A stretch of 64,000 bases of DNA from Pyrenophora tritici-repentis. Its lineage: Eukaryota > Ascomycota > Dothideomycetes > Pleosporales > Pleosporaceae. Positions 22,701 through 34,177 of the stretch are shown here, in pieces. The position numbers and the translations under genes were made by a program. The notes beneath the pieces were generated by a model, which had not been told where the DNA came from, searched no databases, and saw nothing but the letters and a program-made list of their open reading frames with translations. The stretch spans positions 930,001 through 994,000 of the forward strand of contig NC_089390.1 of NCBI RefSeq assembly GCF_003171515.1, in the 5' to 3' direction. The stretch's first letter is position 1. Each line of letters opens with the position of its first letter.

Positions 22701-25700
22701 TCCAGACACTTTGGCATGCACGTGAACCTCTTGACGATTGCAAGATGCGGTGGCCAATCCGGCCGAGAACCACGCATTGCTAAAGCCTGTGGGCACCGTC
22801 GTCGCCGAAGAATCTTTGGCGTAGATGGAATACGCCGGGAATGTCAGCTGCAATATTGTGTCTAGGGCAGCTGGGTGAATGAGATGCGTATCGCTGTAGT
22901 CGAACCTTGCTTGAGCCTCCCAGTCGCGGAGACCAATCGTGCCAGTAGCCTGACTGTGTTTGTCCCATTTTACATTGCACATTCCCCGAAAGGTTGGACC
23001 GTATGCCAGACCAGCCTGGTTGAATGCGCCATAGATCTCTCCACTGTCGATTTCGTTGCCGCATTCTTCCAGGGCTAGGTTCATGTTACACTTCTTCTCT
23101 TCCAAAATCTCCGAGCCACCAGTAGCTTCATGATAGTCGATCGAGATTGACCCAGCACAACACAGATGCCATCCTTCGTCCTCGTAGGTGTAGAGGGAGA
23201 AATGATCCCACAGGCTTCCTGGCAGCTCATCTCGCGGGTCAAGATTTGCAGGTCGCAATGTGAACTGGATTTCAGTCCCACGAGGATCCCCAGATAGCGT
23301 CATGGCTTTTGTAAACGTTACGTCCCGAAGCTTGTATCCAGTCGCCCTTGTAGCGCGTTCGCCGTAGAATTGTCGCACAGCTTCGATAGCCATCACAAGC
23401 ATGCCGGCAGCAGGCATAAGACACATACCGTTAATCATATGGTCCTTAAGGTATGGTGACTGTTCCAAGAGGATTCGATTAGTCCAGCGTGCTTCGTGCT
23501 CGTTCCAGTCTGGAGTGCGCGACCCGAGAAGTTCATGGTGAACAAATTTCGTCTGACGGTACTGAATGCTGGTTCTCCCTTCCAGCCAGTATTTCTTCTT
23601 GTCTTCAAACTGATAGCCTGGAAGAGATGTGAGAAACTTTGGGCTGGGACCGCTGCTCTTGTTAACAGCAGCAATGTCTATCGATGCACCTATTGTGTAG
23701 AGTTTCCCAGCGCACTCTAGAGCCGTAATGGAGCTCGAACGATCGCGCCGCAGTACAGAAGCATAGTCCAATGTGACATCTCTGTCATGAGCCTTCAGAA
23801 TTTCCCCCAGAGGCGAACGCAGTACTGAATGCGGACCGATCTCGAGGAAAAAGTAGGATGAAGCATCCTGGTGTTTGCAAATCGTATCCAAGGCCGTTGA
23901 AAATTTGACAGCTCCAGTAAGGTTTCTATTCCAATACTGGGCGGTTCTCAACTCATCCGTCTCTCCTAGACTGTCACCAGTCACGGTAGATACAAATAAC
24001 GGCTGGTTTTCGGTTTGCTCCCCACAATCGATACCACGAAGAAGCTTGCTATACACGCCAGCTACCGGTTGCATGTGTTGTGAATGGTATGCGACATTGA
24101 TCTTGAGAATATGGACTTCAATGCTCGCTTCTTTGAGCATATCAACCAGCCGATGGATGGCATCGTGGGAACCGGACACAGTAAAGCTCCTTGGACTGCT
24201 GTAACAAGCAATGGACACTCGATCACTTGGATACGCAGCATTCTGTTCAGTCATCAGATGTTCCCAGACATCAAGAGGCGCCTGAACAGCGATCATGGCA
24301 CCTTGGAAGGATGTAATGTTTTGAGTGATTGCGACAGCTAATCCGCGGAAGTAGGCAATCATCCAGGCAGACTCTCGGGATATTGCCTTACTGGTATATG
24401 CAGCAGTAATTTCGCCAGAAGAATGACCGACGGATGCGCGGGCGCCAAGTTTCCAGGAGGTCAGCAAGTCCACAATCGCGACTTGCAGGGCTGTACAGAT
24501 GGGTTGGCTGAGCTCAGGCTGATTTATGGCCGATTCTTCCTTGTTCTTGTTGTAAAGTTCATCCATCAAAGACCATTCGCTACCAAGAGCCTTAAAAAAT
24601 CGGTCGGCTTGGAGCATGGAATCTCGGAAAGTTTCGTATGCCAATAGTTCACGGCCCATACCGTGCCACTGCGCACCTTGTCCGGTAAAAACAAAGCACA
24701 CATCTACTCTCTGCCTCATTCGCATAGGGACAGGCCATGCAAGGTGTGGAGTCGATTCTGATGGCGCGACGCATACGGTATTCCAAGGGAAAGAGGTGCG
24801 TTTTTCGGCCAAAGTATATGCGAGATCCTCAAGACCCTGTACTCGGTTATCATCGACTATATGATCTTGCATCCAACGCTGCAGAGCTGTGACTGATCTC
24901 CGTACAGCGCGCTCATCGAATCCAGACACAACTAGCAATTTCGGGCTCGAATTGAAAGCTTCAGTGAGACGAATGTTCTCGTCTTCTGTTTCAGAAGTCG
25001 CACGGGAAGGTGTTTCGTTGGTTGATAAGGATTCTGTTTTCGGTTCGGGTCCACCAATGCTCGTGATGCTGTCATAGCGTTGTCGCTCGTGCTCGAGTCT
25101 TTCACAGTCAGTAGATCCAGGAGTGTCATCGATTATCGTCGATGCTTCTTGGTCCGCCACGCAATGTTCTTGGATACTTTGAAGTGCTCGAGTGCAGTGT
25201 CGGCTATGCAGCCCACGTTCATTCAGAAAACTGAGCGCATCATCAATAACAACATGCGCATTTGTTCCGCCATATCCAAAGGAGTTGACACTTGCGCGCC
25301 GTATACCATTCGTAGGCCATACCACCGGTTCAAGTGGGAACCTTAGGTTTGGTCCAGCTAACGTAACAGCTGGGTTGATGCGCTCAGGGTATACGTTTGG
25401 TGGAATGATACCATTCTCAAGCACGAGAAGTGTTTTGATGACACCCGCTATCCCACTAGCACCTTCTGGATGGCCCATGTTTGACTTGAGTGCCCCGACG
25501 TACATGGGCTCTTCCGGTGTTCGAGAACTAAAGACACTATTGATGGCGGCTGCCTCGCATGGGTCACCAACCGGAGTTCCAGTGCCATGCGCTTCAAAGT
25601 ATCGAGTCTCATCAAGACTGAGACCCGCTCGAGCGTATGTCTCACGAATAAGACGTTCTTGTGCCGTCTGACTTGGCGATGTGATGCTAGGCGTATTGCC

Positions 25701-26679
25701 GTCTTGCCCGCAACCGGTAGATCGGATGACGCCACGAATGGTATCGCCATCTGTAATGGCCTGTGAAAGACGTTTCAAGACCAGTACACCGAAGCCTTCG
25801 CCACGTGCATAACCAGAAGCTCTTTCGTCGAAAGAGTAACAGACACTATCCTTGGACATCATGTTCAGACTGCTAAGTAGGGCTGTAGAGTCTGGTAGCA
25901 GACACAGATTGTTGCCACAAACAAGAGACTGTATCACGTTATTAGCTACGGTCGAAAATATTGGAGACAGAGATAACTACCATGTTCACATTACCGGTGA
26001 GTAATTCCTGGCATGCTAGATGGAGTGCAACAAGCCCGCCAGAGCACGCTGTATCGACAGTCATACTTGGTCCGCTGAAATCATAAAACCAACTCAATCG
26101 ATTGGCAAGCATAGCTAGCCCACTGGACCCGACGATACGGTAGTCACCAGGCATTTGCGCATCTCTCTGCGAGATTTGACTGTATTCCTGTAGTAAACAG
26201 CCGACATGTACAGAAGTCCTTGTACCCATGGCTGACTGCATAGGAATTCCGGCTGTGAAATGTTAGTTTTAGTTGGCGATGGAACTTGTATAGAAAATCT
26301 TACCATTTTCAAGAGCATGATAGCTTGTCTCAAGTAGCAACCGTTGCTGTGGATCCATACATTCTGCCTCAGCTGGCTGGATAGAGAAGAAGGGTGCGTC
26401 GAATCGCGCTGGGTCATCTGCGAGAAAATGCCCACCGCGATTCTTGACTGTGCCAGGTCGATGGCCATGCTCTTTGTAAAAACCATCAATGTTCCATCTA
26501 TTCTTCGGAATCTCGGTCATGGTAGACCGGCGCTCCATTAGTAACTTCCATAAGCTTTCGGTGTTGGTAATGTCTTGTGGGAACTTGAAACCAAATCCGA
26601 CGATAGCGATGGGCTCCACGATGTCCTCGACGTCTGAAGTGGCCTTTAGCGGCGCCTGGGAAGTAGCTGGGGCTTTCAT
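19737..26679 (-). CDS. Highly reducing type I polyketide synthase (KS-AT-DH-ER-KR-ACP)
   Basis: Exons 26679-26304, 26252-25981 and 25928-19737 encode 2279 aa; the two introns (51 and 52 bp) both fall in the KS domain. KS: PIAIVGFGFKFP start, DTACSGG (Cys195), HGTGTPVGDP (His330), NMGHPEG (His369). AT: GQGAQWHGMG and GHSSGE (Ser near 719). DH: HMINGMCLMP (His1046) and HPAALD (Asp1239). ER: about residues 1550-1880, with HHGVSATGQ at the cofactor loop. KR: AGAFGGIGQS (near 1907) and the catalytic Tyr in GQANYTAG (2052). ACP: YGVDSL (Ser2228). No SAM-binding methyltransferase motif is seen between DH and ER, where many fungal HR-PKSs have one. The product should be a reduced, unbranched polyketide. 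No releasing domain follows the ACP. No P450, transporter or pathway regulator lies beside it. The start at 26679 is the first ATG of the exon. Confidence 0.95.
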
Positions 26680-29111
26680 TGTAGATGACCACTTGAGCAA
26701 GATCCTTCAACGAGTTTGATAACAAGGAGCGATGTTGCCGAGTTAGGGAATCATACGTCTTTCCACATAGATCTGTCATTCACAGTAGATCAGCGGAAGA
26801 GGCGGGAGATAAGGGATTGGATACTGTCCCAAATCCGGGGTAGCAACGCAAGAGCATCGTTTATGTACCATAAGTCTGACATGCGATGGGTGGCCTAAAG
26901 GTGAAGCTACACATTCGGTTCAACTCGTAACTGAAAGCAATCTAGTCCTACATCAGGCCTCCGCAGTTATGAATCCCGGATATAGAGTCCAATTCAATCC
27001 AATCAGGCCAGACACCGTAGATGTCATTCGATCCCACGAGTTGGAGACGTCAGACGTCCTGCGAACGATCCATCAAGACTCTCTCTCCTATTTGCCATTT
27101 GCGCGGATAAAGAGAATCCTGGTGACAGCCAATATTAACCAGCATTGAATCAAAAGTATCAATGTGTAAATGCTGAAGCAAGTATGCGCATGTCGGTTGT
27201 TCGCTATATACGGTTAATCTACGTTGGGGGCGTCTTACATACAGGTACGCTAGCTTCTGTCTTGGACCAAAGACCGAGCCGGGCAGCCCACCACGACGTC
27301 TGCTTCCGAGGTCGTAAGAAATTTTGTGCAGGGCCAAGGCCATGGCGCAATTGAAGTCACAGAGTTTGGTTAGTCGCCCTGTCTAAAGCACCAAGATTCC
27401 CCACAAGACGAGGCGGAAGGCGGAAGGCGTAAGACTCATGTAGTCCTTCGGCCCGAAGACTTGGGCATAAGCGAGTGAAAAACCTTGGCACCAAGTCTGC
27501 AAAAACAAGGCAGCGATAATGTCAGCCTAGGCAGCAACGAAGACGGCAGGGGATTGCTTCTCGAGGGCAATGTCTTTTCGTAACCGAGACAGTCCATAGG
27601 AAGGATGTAGGCAGTTTGCAAGCCACCAGGAAGTGGGGGTCCAGAAAACTGGCTTAAGGTTACTAACTTATCACTATGAACATCATCAATATGAACGCAC
27701 AGCGAATAATAGAATGGGCGCATCTTGCATGCAGTGTGCAGAATAGCGCTCTGGTACTTTGCAGAAGTGCGGGGCTGGTAAGTATCCCCGTGTCCAAAAA
27801 CGACTAGGTGCATACATCGTCGCTTATGCGCGAACTGACTGTGGTATGTGGATTGATTGTACTCGGAACTTGAAAACGCCTATGTGCAGGCTAAGCATGA
27901 CACGTGATCATGCGAAGTATAGCCCCCGTATTCTGTACTCTTTTGGAGAAAGCGCCCAAGCCAGTAGAAATTCAGTCCTGCTCCGCTTTGGCTTAACTCT
28001 CTGACTGTAGAGTGCTTTGACAGTTGAGATGTGATTTGAGATGTCAATGTTGCGTGGGCCAAGAAGTCCTTGCGTATTTTTGGCAACATCAAGGGCGGTA
28101 CGAACTTAGCACCCAATCAGCAACATGAGGAAGATCTTCTGCAACATCAGGCAATCATTACAGATGGCACGAGTGCAAGGCTTGTAGTCGTGTAGACCTT
28201 GTAACGTTCATAGTCTTGAGAGATCGAAGCATGTAATTCTCGAATGACAGAATAGTTTTCCACTAATAGCACGGCGACAGAGGGTACATAGATGCAGGAT
28301 TCGAGATTGCGGGTAGAACCTAGCGTGTTCCTACCGTACTGCACGTCGAGCCGAAGCGATTACGGCCCCATGCGTACAATAGACCGGCTGCTGTGAAAGG
28401 ATTTCTTCGTCAGGGAAGGGGGGCTGAGCCACCACGTGTCGCATCAGCCGTCGGCATAGTCAGGAGCTCTCGTCGAGACTTGCGGACACAATGAAAACGC
28501 AGGGTTGAAAGAGCCGCAACTGTAAGGGCAGTTGTGGCGTGTCGCTTCTATCCATGCTGCTATTTTGAGGACCAATGAAAAGGTGAAATCTGCATAGATC
28601 TAGAGATGTGAAGGAGTCTTTTTTGCTTGGTTGACTGAACTGTATTGTGTTTTTCATTCAAAGGCATGTTGCATAGGGGTCTCCGCACTGCGTCTTTTGT
28701 AAGCTCTATCCCTAGCTACTTCGTTCGGCCCGCTTGGAGAAATCCATACATATTATAGCAGGGATGGATAGTCAATGCAGGGTCAGACTTTGGCAGATCC
28801 GGGCCTGTCGATCAAAGCGAGGGTCATGACCTGGTCCTCGGAAGTCCCCTGAGGCTGCTTGGATGCTTCCGGGAGTATCGTAGGTGAGGGGTAAATGCGG
28901 CTCAATCGTGAGCTTCACGTTTCGAGCTCTCTTCGGCGGCATCACTCCTGATGTCGCGGGGCAGGCGCGGGGCAGCACCTCTTCTCATATACGCGGCGAC
29001 CTCCGACGCTTACTGACGGCATGGGCGAGGCGATGGCGATTCTTGTGCGGTCCTCCATCCTAACGTTACAGCCTCGCCCCCGCCAAAATCTGAAAATCGA
29101 CCAACCTCACC
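26680..29111. other. 2.4-kb intergenic region, nothing recognised
   Basis: Lies between the divergent PKS and phytanoyl-CoA dioxygenase-like genes. ORFs are short and not protein-like, and I found no transcription factor or tailoring enzyme for the PKS here. Confidence 0.5.
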
Positions 29112-30155
29112 ATGACTGCGGAAACTGTACAAGGGCTCACACCAGAGCAACTGGCGTTTTTCAATGAGAATGGTTATCTGTTGATACCAGATGCGCTATC
29201 GCAAGATACTGTGAAGCAGCTCTTGGAAGACACCAACAAGATGCTCAACGAATTCCCATTGGACGAACATCCCATGACCAAGTTCTCGACTGGTGGTGAA
29301 GACGGTGCAGATCATGTAGGGGACAGCTACTTCCTGGAATCCGGGGACAAAGTGCGTTTCTTCTTCGAAGAAGGTAGGCTGTTCATTGACGTCTCCCTTG
29401 AACGCCGACATGCTAAAACATCACTAGACGCCTTCGACAAATCCGGATCTCTGACAAAGCCCAAACACAGAGCGATAAACAAAATCGGCCATTATCTTCA
29501 CGAGCTATCTCCATCCTTTCGCAGCATCTCCCTCTCCGCTCAGAATGCTGCCATAGCTTCCTCGCTCGGCTTCCGCGACCCGCGTGTCCTACAGTCCATG
29601 GTCATCTGCAAACAACCTGAAATAGGCGGTGCGGTACCACCACACCAAGATAGCACCTTTTTGTATACAGACCCGCCGAGTGCGGTAGGCTGGTGGTATG
29701 CGCTCGAAGACGCGACCAAGGAGAACGGATGTCTGAGTTTCGCTGCCGGTAGTCACAAGCGCGCTGCTATCGAGAAGAGGTTTGTCAGAACTGGCAACGG
29801 GACTGGATTCATCGACAATGATGGTTCCAAGTTCCCAAAGAGCATGACCCCAGAGATAAACGGCGAGAAAGAGTATGAGATGGTGGAGAAGGAGGAGAGG
29901 TACGATATCGGGGAGGTCAAGGCTGGAACGCTGGTCTTGATTCATGGCAACATTCTGCACAAGAGCGAGAAGAACACCAGCGAGAAGAGCAGGAACATCT
30001 ACACATTCCACGTTATTGAGGGCGAGGAGAAGTATGACGAGCGAAACTGGCTGCAGCCGCCAGAGAAGGGTTTTTCCAGATTATCGCAGGGGAAGACGTC
30101 GACGAACGTCGCGAATGGAACAGACGCGACTAATAGACTTGCAAAGGACTGGTAG
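29112..30155 (+). CDS. Phytanoyl-CoA dioxygenase (PhyH) family protein
   Basis: Fe(II)/2-oxoglutarate dioxygenase of the PhyH family. The frame is open from 29112 to 30155, but a 54-bp intron is likely at 29374-29427 (GTAGGC, branch-like GCTAAAAC, ACTAG). Splicing turns the context into RFFFEE-DAFDKSG, matching the family better, and gives 329 aa. The iron-binding HxD is in VPPHQDSTFLY. The distal His is probably in LVLIHGNILHKSEKN and is followed by a conserved Arg (SRNIYTFH), which binds 2-oxoglutarate. WWYALEDATKENGCL is a family hallmark. A hydroxylase acting on a lipid or small molecule is expected; the exact substrate is unknown. Its stop lies 24 bp from the stop of the convergent TMEM234-like gene. 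Confidence 0.88.
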   Translation: MTAETVQGLTPEQLAFFNENGYLLIPDALSQDTVKQLLEDTNKMLNEFPLDEHPMTKFSTGGEDGADHVGDSYFLESGDKVRFFFEEGRLFIDVSLERRHAKTSLDAFDKSGSLTKPKHRAINKIGHYLHELSPSFRSISLSAQNAAIASSLGFRDPRVLQSMVICKQPEIGGAVPPHQDSTFLYTDPPSAVGWWYALEDATKENGCLSFAAGSHKRAAIEKRFVRTGNGTGFIDNDGSKFPKSMTPEINGEKEYEMVEKEERYDIGEVKAGTLVLIHGNILHKSEKNTSEKSRNIYTFHVIEGEEKYDERNWLQPPEKGFSRLSQGKTSTNVANGTDATNRLAKDW

Positions 30156-30179
30156 GTGTAGTTATACGATACTTGGCAT

Positions 30180-30774
30180 CTATGAGGTCTTGCTCTGTAC
30201 ACATAGGCCGATACCCCCAAGGACGAATGCCATTCCAATCCATGTATCTGTCTCTCGTCAGTGTTATGCACCACGCCGCATCTCCCATACAGCTTACCTC
30301 GGCTTATGACCTTTTTCTCCGCCCACCACTCTCCCAGCACTGTGAACATGAATGCGAGCGAGTTTGTGATGGGCACAGTAAGACTCAGCTCGGCTTTTCC
30401 GATCAGTATGAAGAACCACACGCTGCCCGTTACATTGAGCAGGAGTGGAATAGCGTAAGCGGGTCTACTCAAGACACCAATGACAGCATAGAGGACGCCG
30501 AGAACTTTCTTCTTCAGCCAAGAGTTGTTTGGATCGGTGAGGGCGGGGCGTTGGGGAGGCGTGTAGTTCCTGGTGGTGTTAGCTTCCCCAAACTCGAAGC
30601 ATGAGATGGCGTTGGATGAGAGGTGCTTGTAAATCCGAAGAAAGAAGCATACATGGCAGCTTTGCGCATAAACGGTGTCGTAAGTCCCCAGCATGCGCCC
30701 ACGATTAGAAAGCCGAGGATCCAGCGGAAGATGGACGGTTGGGCGTCGTTGGCTATGGGCGTGTCGGGATCCAT
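30180..30774 (-). CDS. TMEM234-like small membrane protein
   Basis: Three exons, 30774-30653, 30569-30298 and 30247-30180, give 153 aa; the introns are 83 and 50 bp. Four hydrophobic helices are visible: ILGFLIVGACWGLTTPF, the LLLNVTGSVWFFILIG segment, SLTVPITNSLAFMFTVLGEW, and WIGMAFVLGGIGLCV at the end. The NxxGS, PxxNSLA and final GIGLCVQ elements match the TMEM234 family, which is related to drug/metabolite transporters. No transported substrate is known. An in-frame ATG at 30822 would add 16 residues; the downstream ATG was chosen because the family is short (about 140-150 aa). Confidence 0.85.
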
Positions 30775-32294
30775 TGCGTCACGAGAAAAAAGCCCTAGAG
30801 ACTCTGTCCACGGTATGTGCATATAAAGAACGGTAATGCGACACTATGCTGGAGACAATGGCACGCGTCGTTGTTGTTGGCGTGGGCTCGAGTTGGCTGA
30901 ACCGCCTGTGTTTGTTCGCACATGGCGCGCCGAGCACAAGCCTCAACACCAATGAGTCCGGAACCCACCACCGTCATTGTCACAACGACGGATGAAACAC
31001 ACTCGAAGTGATTGCGCGATTTCTATTCGCGAAGATGCGCTCTTCAACTATTATCTGCAGAATATGTTACATCAACAGAGTCAAAGAGCATTGTCGCGGC
31101 CGTGCGCCCACCAGCAACCCTACACCCTGTAATAGACTTGAGCTGCACTAATTAGACTAATGAGTAGTTCACTTTATCGAATATCGATTGAAAAGCAAGT
31201 ATAGGGTTGGTTTCTTTCTGTTAGGCGGTGCCTGCGTAGACATGCAACGCGATGCGACGCACCACAACCTCTTTGCCTGGGGTTCAAACATCCTGCAAGG
31301 CCTGCACCTTTCATCCGCCGTCCTGGATATCGACCAGTTCCCCTACCCTCTATTAGCTTTTCTCTAGTCAGCCTATCACGTCATTTTGTTGTCTTTCTGA
31401 GAGTCCATCGCTATCGCTGGCTGGGAACTGTTTACGGCATGTGTGCTCATCGCATTCCAGACCATCGGTAGTGGCGGGATTTCCCTCATTGCTATGAACA
31501 CCACGAAATCATGCTGGACCTCGTCAACGACCTCACTGGTCAAGCTACGACATGATTGCACTCTCCTCCTTAACGCAACGTCGCGAACCACTCCCAGGGC
31601 GCCCTCTGCACTTCACACAGGCCGAACCTTGACGCATACAAAGAGATGGTCAGGACAAAGAAGCCAGGCTACAAGTCGATTGTTGTGTAACAGACTCCCG
31701 CAGGCTAGGCGACGGAGCTCAGGAATGTAACCTCAGGTCCGGTATGTGGCTGCATGCAACGTACATACCCGCGTCGCGAGCTACCCAACCACCTGGTAAT
31801 CCCCAGATTTCTAGTGTTTGACACCTTTGGGCAGTGCAAACGCCTCAAAACTCATGAAACCAAAGGGCTGGGGCGCAGGTCACTACCCATTCCAACCCTG
31901 GGTCAACCCAAACGGACCTAGTACGCTAAGTATAGATGGAATGAGCACCAAGTGGGAGATGGCTAGTAAGGAACTCCCCGTTTTGGCGCGTAGGATTATA
32001 TATCTCTACCGTAATGTTTGTTTAGTATGTTTGTCTTTTGGCATCATTGGCGCGCTACAGAAGTCGTTCCTGCAGGCTCGGAACCATCATAGCATAATCG
32101 CCAGCAAGGTACAAGTACCGTGTCACATTCATCCCATTCACTTCTCGCCTCTTCACCGAACACTTGCAACATACCCCTCCCACCTACCGTCTACCCGGTC
32201 ACAGCACCCCACACGTGACCACTTCATGACATCGCTACGACACCGAGTCAACACTATACCAGTGCGGCCGATCAACAACAAAGAAGTGGAGGTC
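30775..32294. other. Intergenic and long leader of the WetA-like gene
   Basis: No separate gene recognised. The WetA-like frame stays open upstream to 31818, but the sequence there is not protein-like and is pyrimidine-rich near 32120-32220, as in a 5' UTR. Confidence 0.45.
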
Positions 32295-33860
32295 ATGGAT
32301 TTGGAGAGCATTATCGCAGAATTCGTCGACCCAGACATGCTCCACCACTTCAACGACTCGACTCCCGATCAAGATCTAGCACAGTTCTTTGACCTTCCTT
32401 CGTCGAATGAGAGTGAGCCATTCGACATAGTGCCTATACCCGATTGGAACACACACGCTACTTGGCACAAGGCTCTCGATGACAGCCAACAAAACCCACT
32501 TTCAGCCCGATGCGATGATTCCACCTCATCTATCTACCTGAGTTCGTCTACCGGGAAAGAGTCTCATAGCGATTCGGAGTTGTTGAGTTTCGACGACATC
32601 TTCGAGGCTCCCAGAAACCAATTGAGGTCCATTTCTCAGCCTTCCACACCACGACCGCACACATCTACACGATCTGCCAAGAAGACTGTTTCTTTCCACT
32701 GCCAAAATACAACCCGGGCAGTTACAAAACTACCTAAGAAGTCGCCTACGGCATCTTTCGCAAAGATGATGCAGCCATCATATCACCGCTCTCCCATCCC
32801 AGACATGTGGACGAAAAAGGCAGAAAGCACAACCGGATCCTTCCAACGCTGCTCATCGCAAGAATTGGGTTCGCCACCTCTTTCCTCCAAAGTCGTCCAA
32901 CAAGAGAGCAGCAATGATTTCTGTGCTCCGTATTCGCAGCCGCCAGTTTACACCCACACTCGCTCACCTCTCCCCCACGACGAACCCGATTTCTCAAACT
33001 ACCAGTTGACACCATCGGCATCCCCGGCAATTGGTATTTCCAACGGCACTCACAACGACCAGAGCTTCCGCGGTAACATGGGCTCAGTATTGAGCTCTTC
33101 GTCAGCGTCAAGTGCGGCTCTTTCAGCCTTGCAAACCCCGCCCTCATCTCTTCCTTTGCCCATGACAATATGGGGTCCGGAAACTTCGCCAGGCTTAGAC
33201 TTCAGCTTCTCAGCCTCGCCCGAGTTTTCCAACGATACCAAGACAGCTGGATGGTGGGATGACCAGATCGCTACGTCGCAGCCTTGCTCGATGAGCGTTC
33301 ACGAAGGCAACTCCCGTTGCACAAGCCAGAACATGGGTCTAGGTATCACATGTGATTCGTCGTTTGATTTCAACATAAATGACAGTGGTCTTCCTGCCCT
33401 CGAAATGCCCACCTTCGGATACCCCACGTTTTCCCATGCCCCCCAACAACAGGTAGATCAGATGATCCCAATTGGCCGCCCAATCTCTCGCTCCCCATCA
33501 CCAAACACGCAGCCACGCTTCCACCGCCGGCGCCCATCAACAAACTCGCACCCCCACCACCGCACTAGCTCATCTTCGCAACGCCGCAAATCCAGCAACG
33601 GGTCTACTCACTCTTCGCGCCAGATGAGCGGTACAGCGAGCGATGGCTTTGTGAATTTCACACCAGACGATAGCAGGAAGATTCTTACCGGTGTGGCGCC
33701 GAGCGGGTCCAGCAAAACAAAGGCAAGAAGGGAAAAGGAGGCTGCTGATAAGCGGCGCAAGATTAGTCAGGCGGCCATGAAGGCCGTGATTGAGGCTGGC
33801 GGAGATATTGATAGTCTTCGGAGGTTGGAGAGAGAGGCCTTTCTCGCTATGGAAGGATGA
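32295..33860 (+). CDS. wetA: WetA-like developmental regulator
   Basis: A 521-aa protein from the ATG at 32295 (GTCATGG, good context); an ATG at 32226 would add 23 residues. The N-terminus is acidic (MDLESIIAEFVDPDMLHHF). The middle is Ser/Pro-rich and disordered. The C-terminus carries the conserved segment GFVNFTPDDSRKILTGVAPS, followed by KTKARREKEAADKRRK, a likely nuclear localisation signal, and a short helix ending at LEREAFLAMEG. This C-terminal block corresponds to what is described as the ESC1/WetA-related domain. WetA acts late in conidiation, after BrlA and AbaA, controlling spore-wall maturation and trehalose. The assignment is from the C-terminal motif; the middle is too variable to help. 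Confidence 0.65.
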   Translation: MDLESIIAEFVDPDMLHHFNDSTPDQDLAQFFDLPSSNESEPFDIVPIPDWNTHATWHKALDDSQQNPLSARCDDSTSSIYLSSSTGKESHSDSELLSFDDIFEAPRNQLRSISQPSTPRPHTSTRSAKKTVSFHCQNTTRAVTKLPKKSPTASFAKMMQPSYHRSPIPDMWTKKAESTTGSFQRCSSQELGSPPLSSKVVQQESSNDFCAPYSQPPVYTHTRSPLPHDEPDFSNYQLTPSASPAIGISNGTHNDQSFRGNMGSVLSSSSASSAALSALQTPPSSLPLPMTIWGPETSPGLDFSFSASPEFSNDTKTAGWWDDQIATSQPCSMSVHEGNSRCTSQNMGLGITCDSSFDFNINDSGLPALEMPTFGYPTFSHAPQQQVDQMIPIGRPISRSPSPNTQPRFHRRRPSTNSHPHHRTSSSSQRRKSSNGSTHSSRQMSGTASDGFVNFTPDDSRKILTGVAPSGSSKTKARREKEAADKRRKISQAAMKAVIEAGGDIDSLRRLEREAFLAMEG

Positions 33861-34177
33861 TTGGACGTAATATGGTTTCGGCGTTGATTTTTCGTTCGGG
33901 AACGGAATCGCTTTCCATTGAAGGAACTGGATTCAGTTTGGCACATACAAGTATAGGGATGGTAATGTGTTCGTATCATGAGGAGTGTACACTACCAAAC
34001 TAATCATCTAATCGTATCCTTGGCCCCTTGATCTATGATTGTATTTACGGATATATGCGTCTGGGCGTTGGGTATCGCGTTGGGGCTATGTGATCCGCGA
34101 TGCTTGCCCGGTGGTTTCCGAGACGTATTCGCACTTGCGATGTGGTCGGTGTTGGTTCCTGTCGATCAGGGCTCGCT
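33861..34177. other. Intergenic between convergent genes
   Basis: 317 bp between the WetA-like and RRP4 3' ends; nothing recognised. Confidence 0.5.

Noticed and set aside
26680..29111. PKS cluster partners (regulator, P450, transporter)
   Set aside because: No ORF there shows the relevant motifs on either strand; the next gene, PhyH-like, could be a tailoring enzyme but sits 2.4 kb away beside housekeeping-type genes.
31818..32294. Upstream extension of the WetA-like protein
   Set aside because: Open frame but low protein character and a pyrimidine-rich stretch; the ATG at 32295 has better context and begins the acidic N-terminus.
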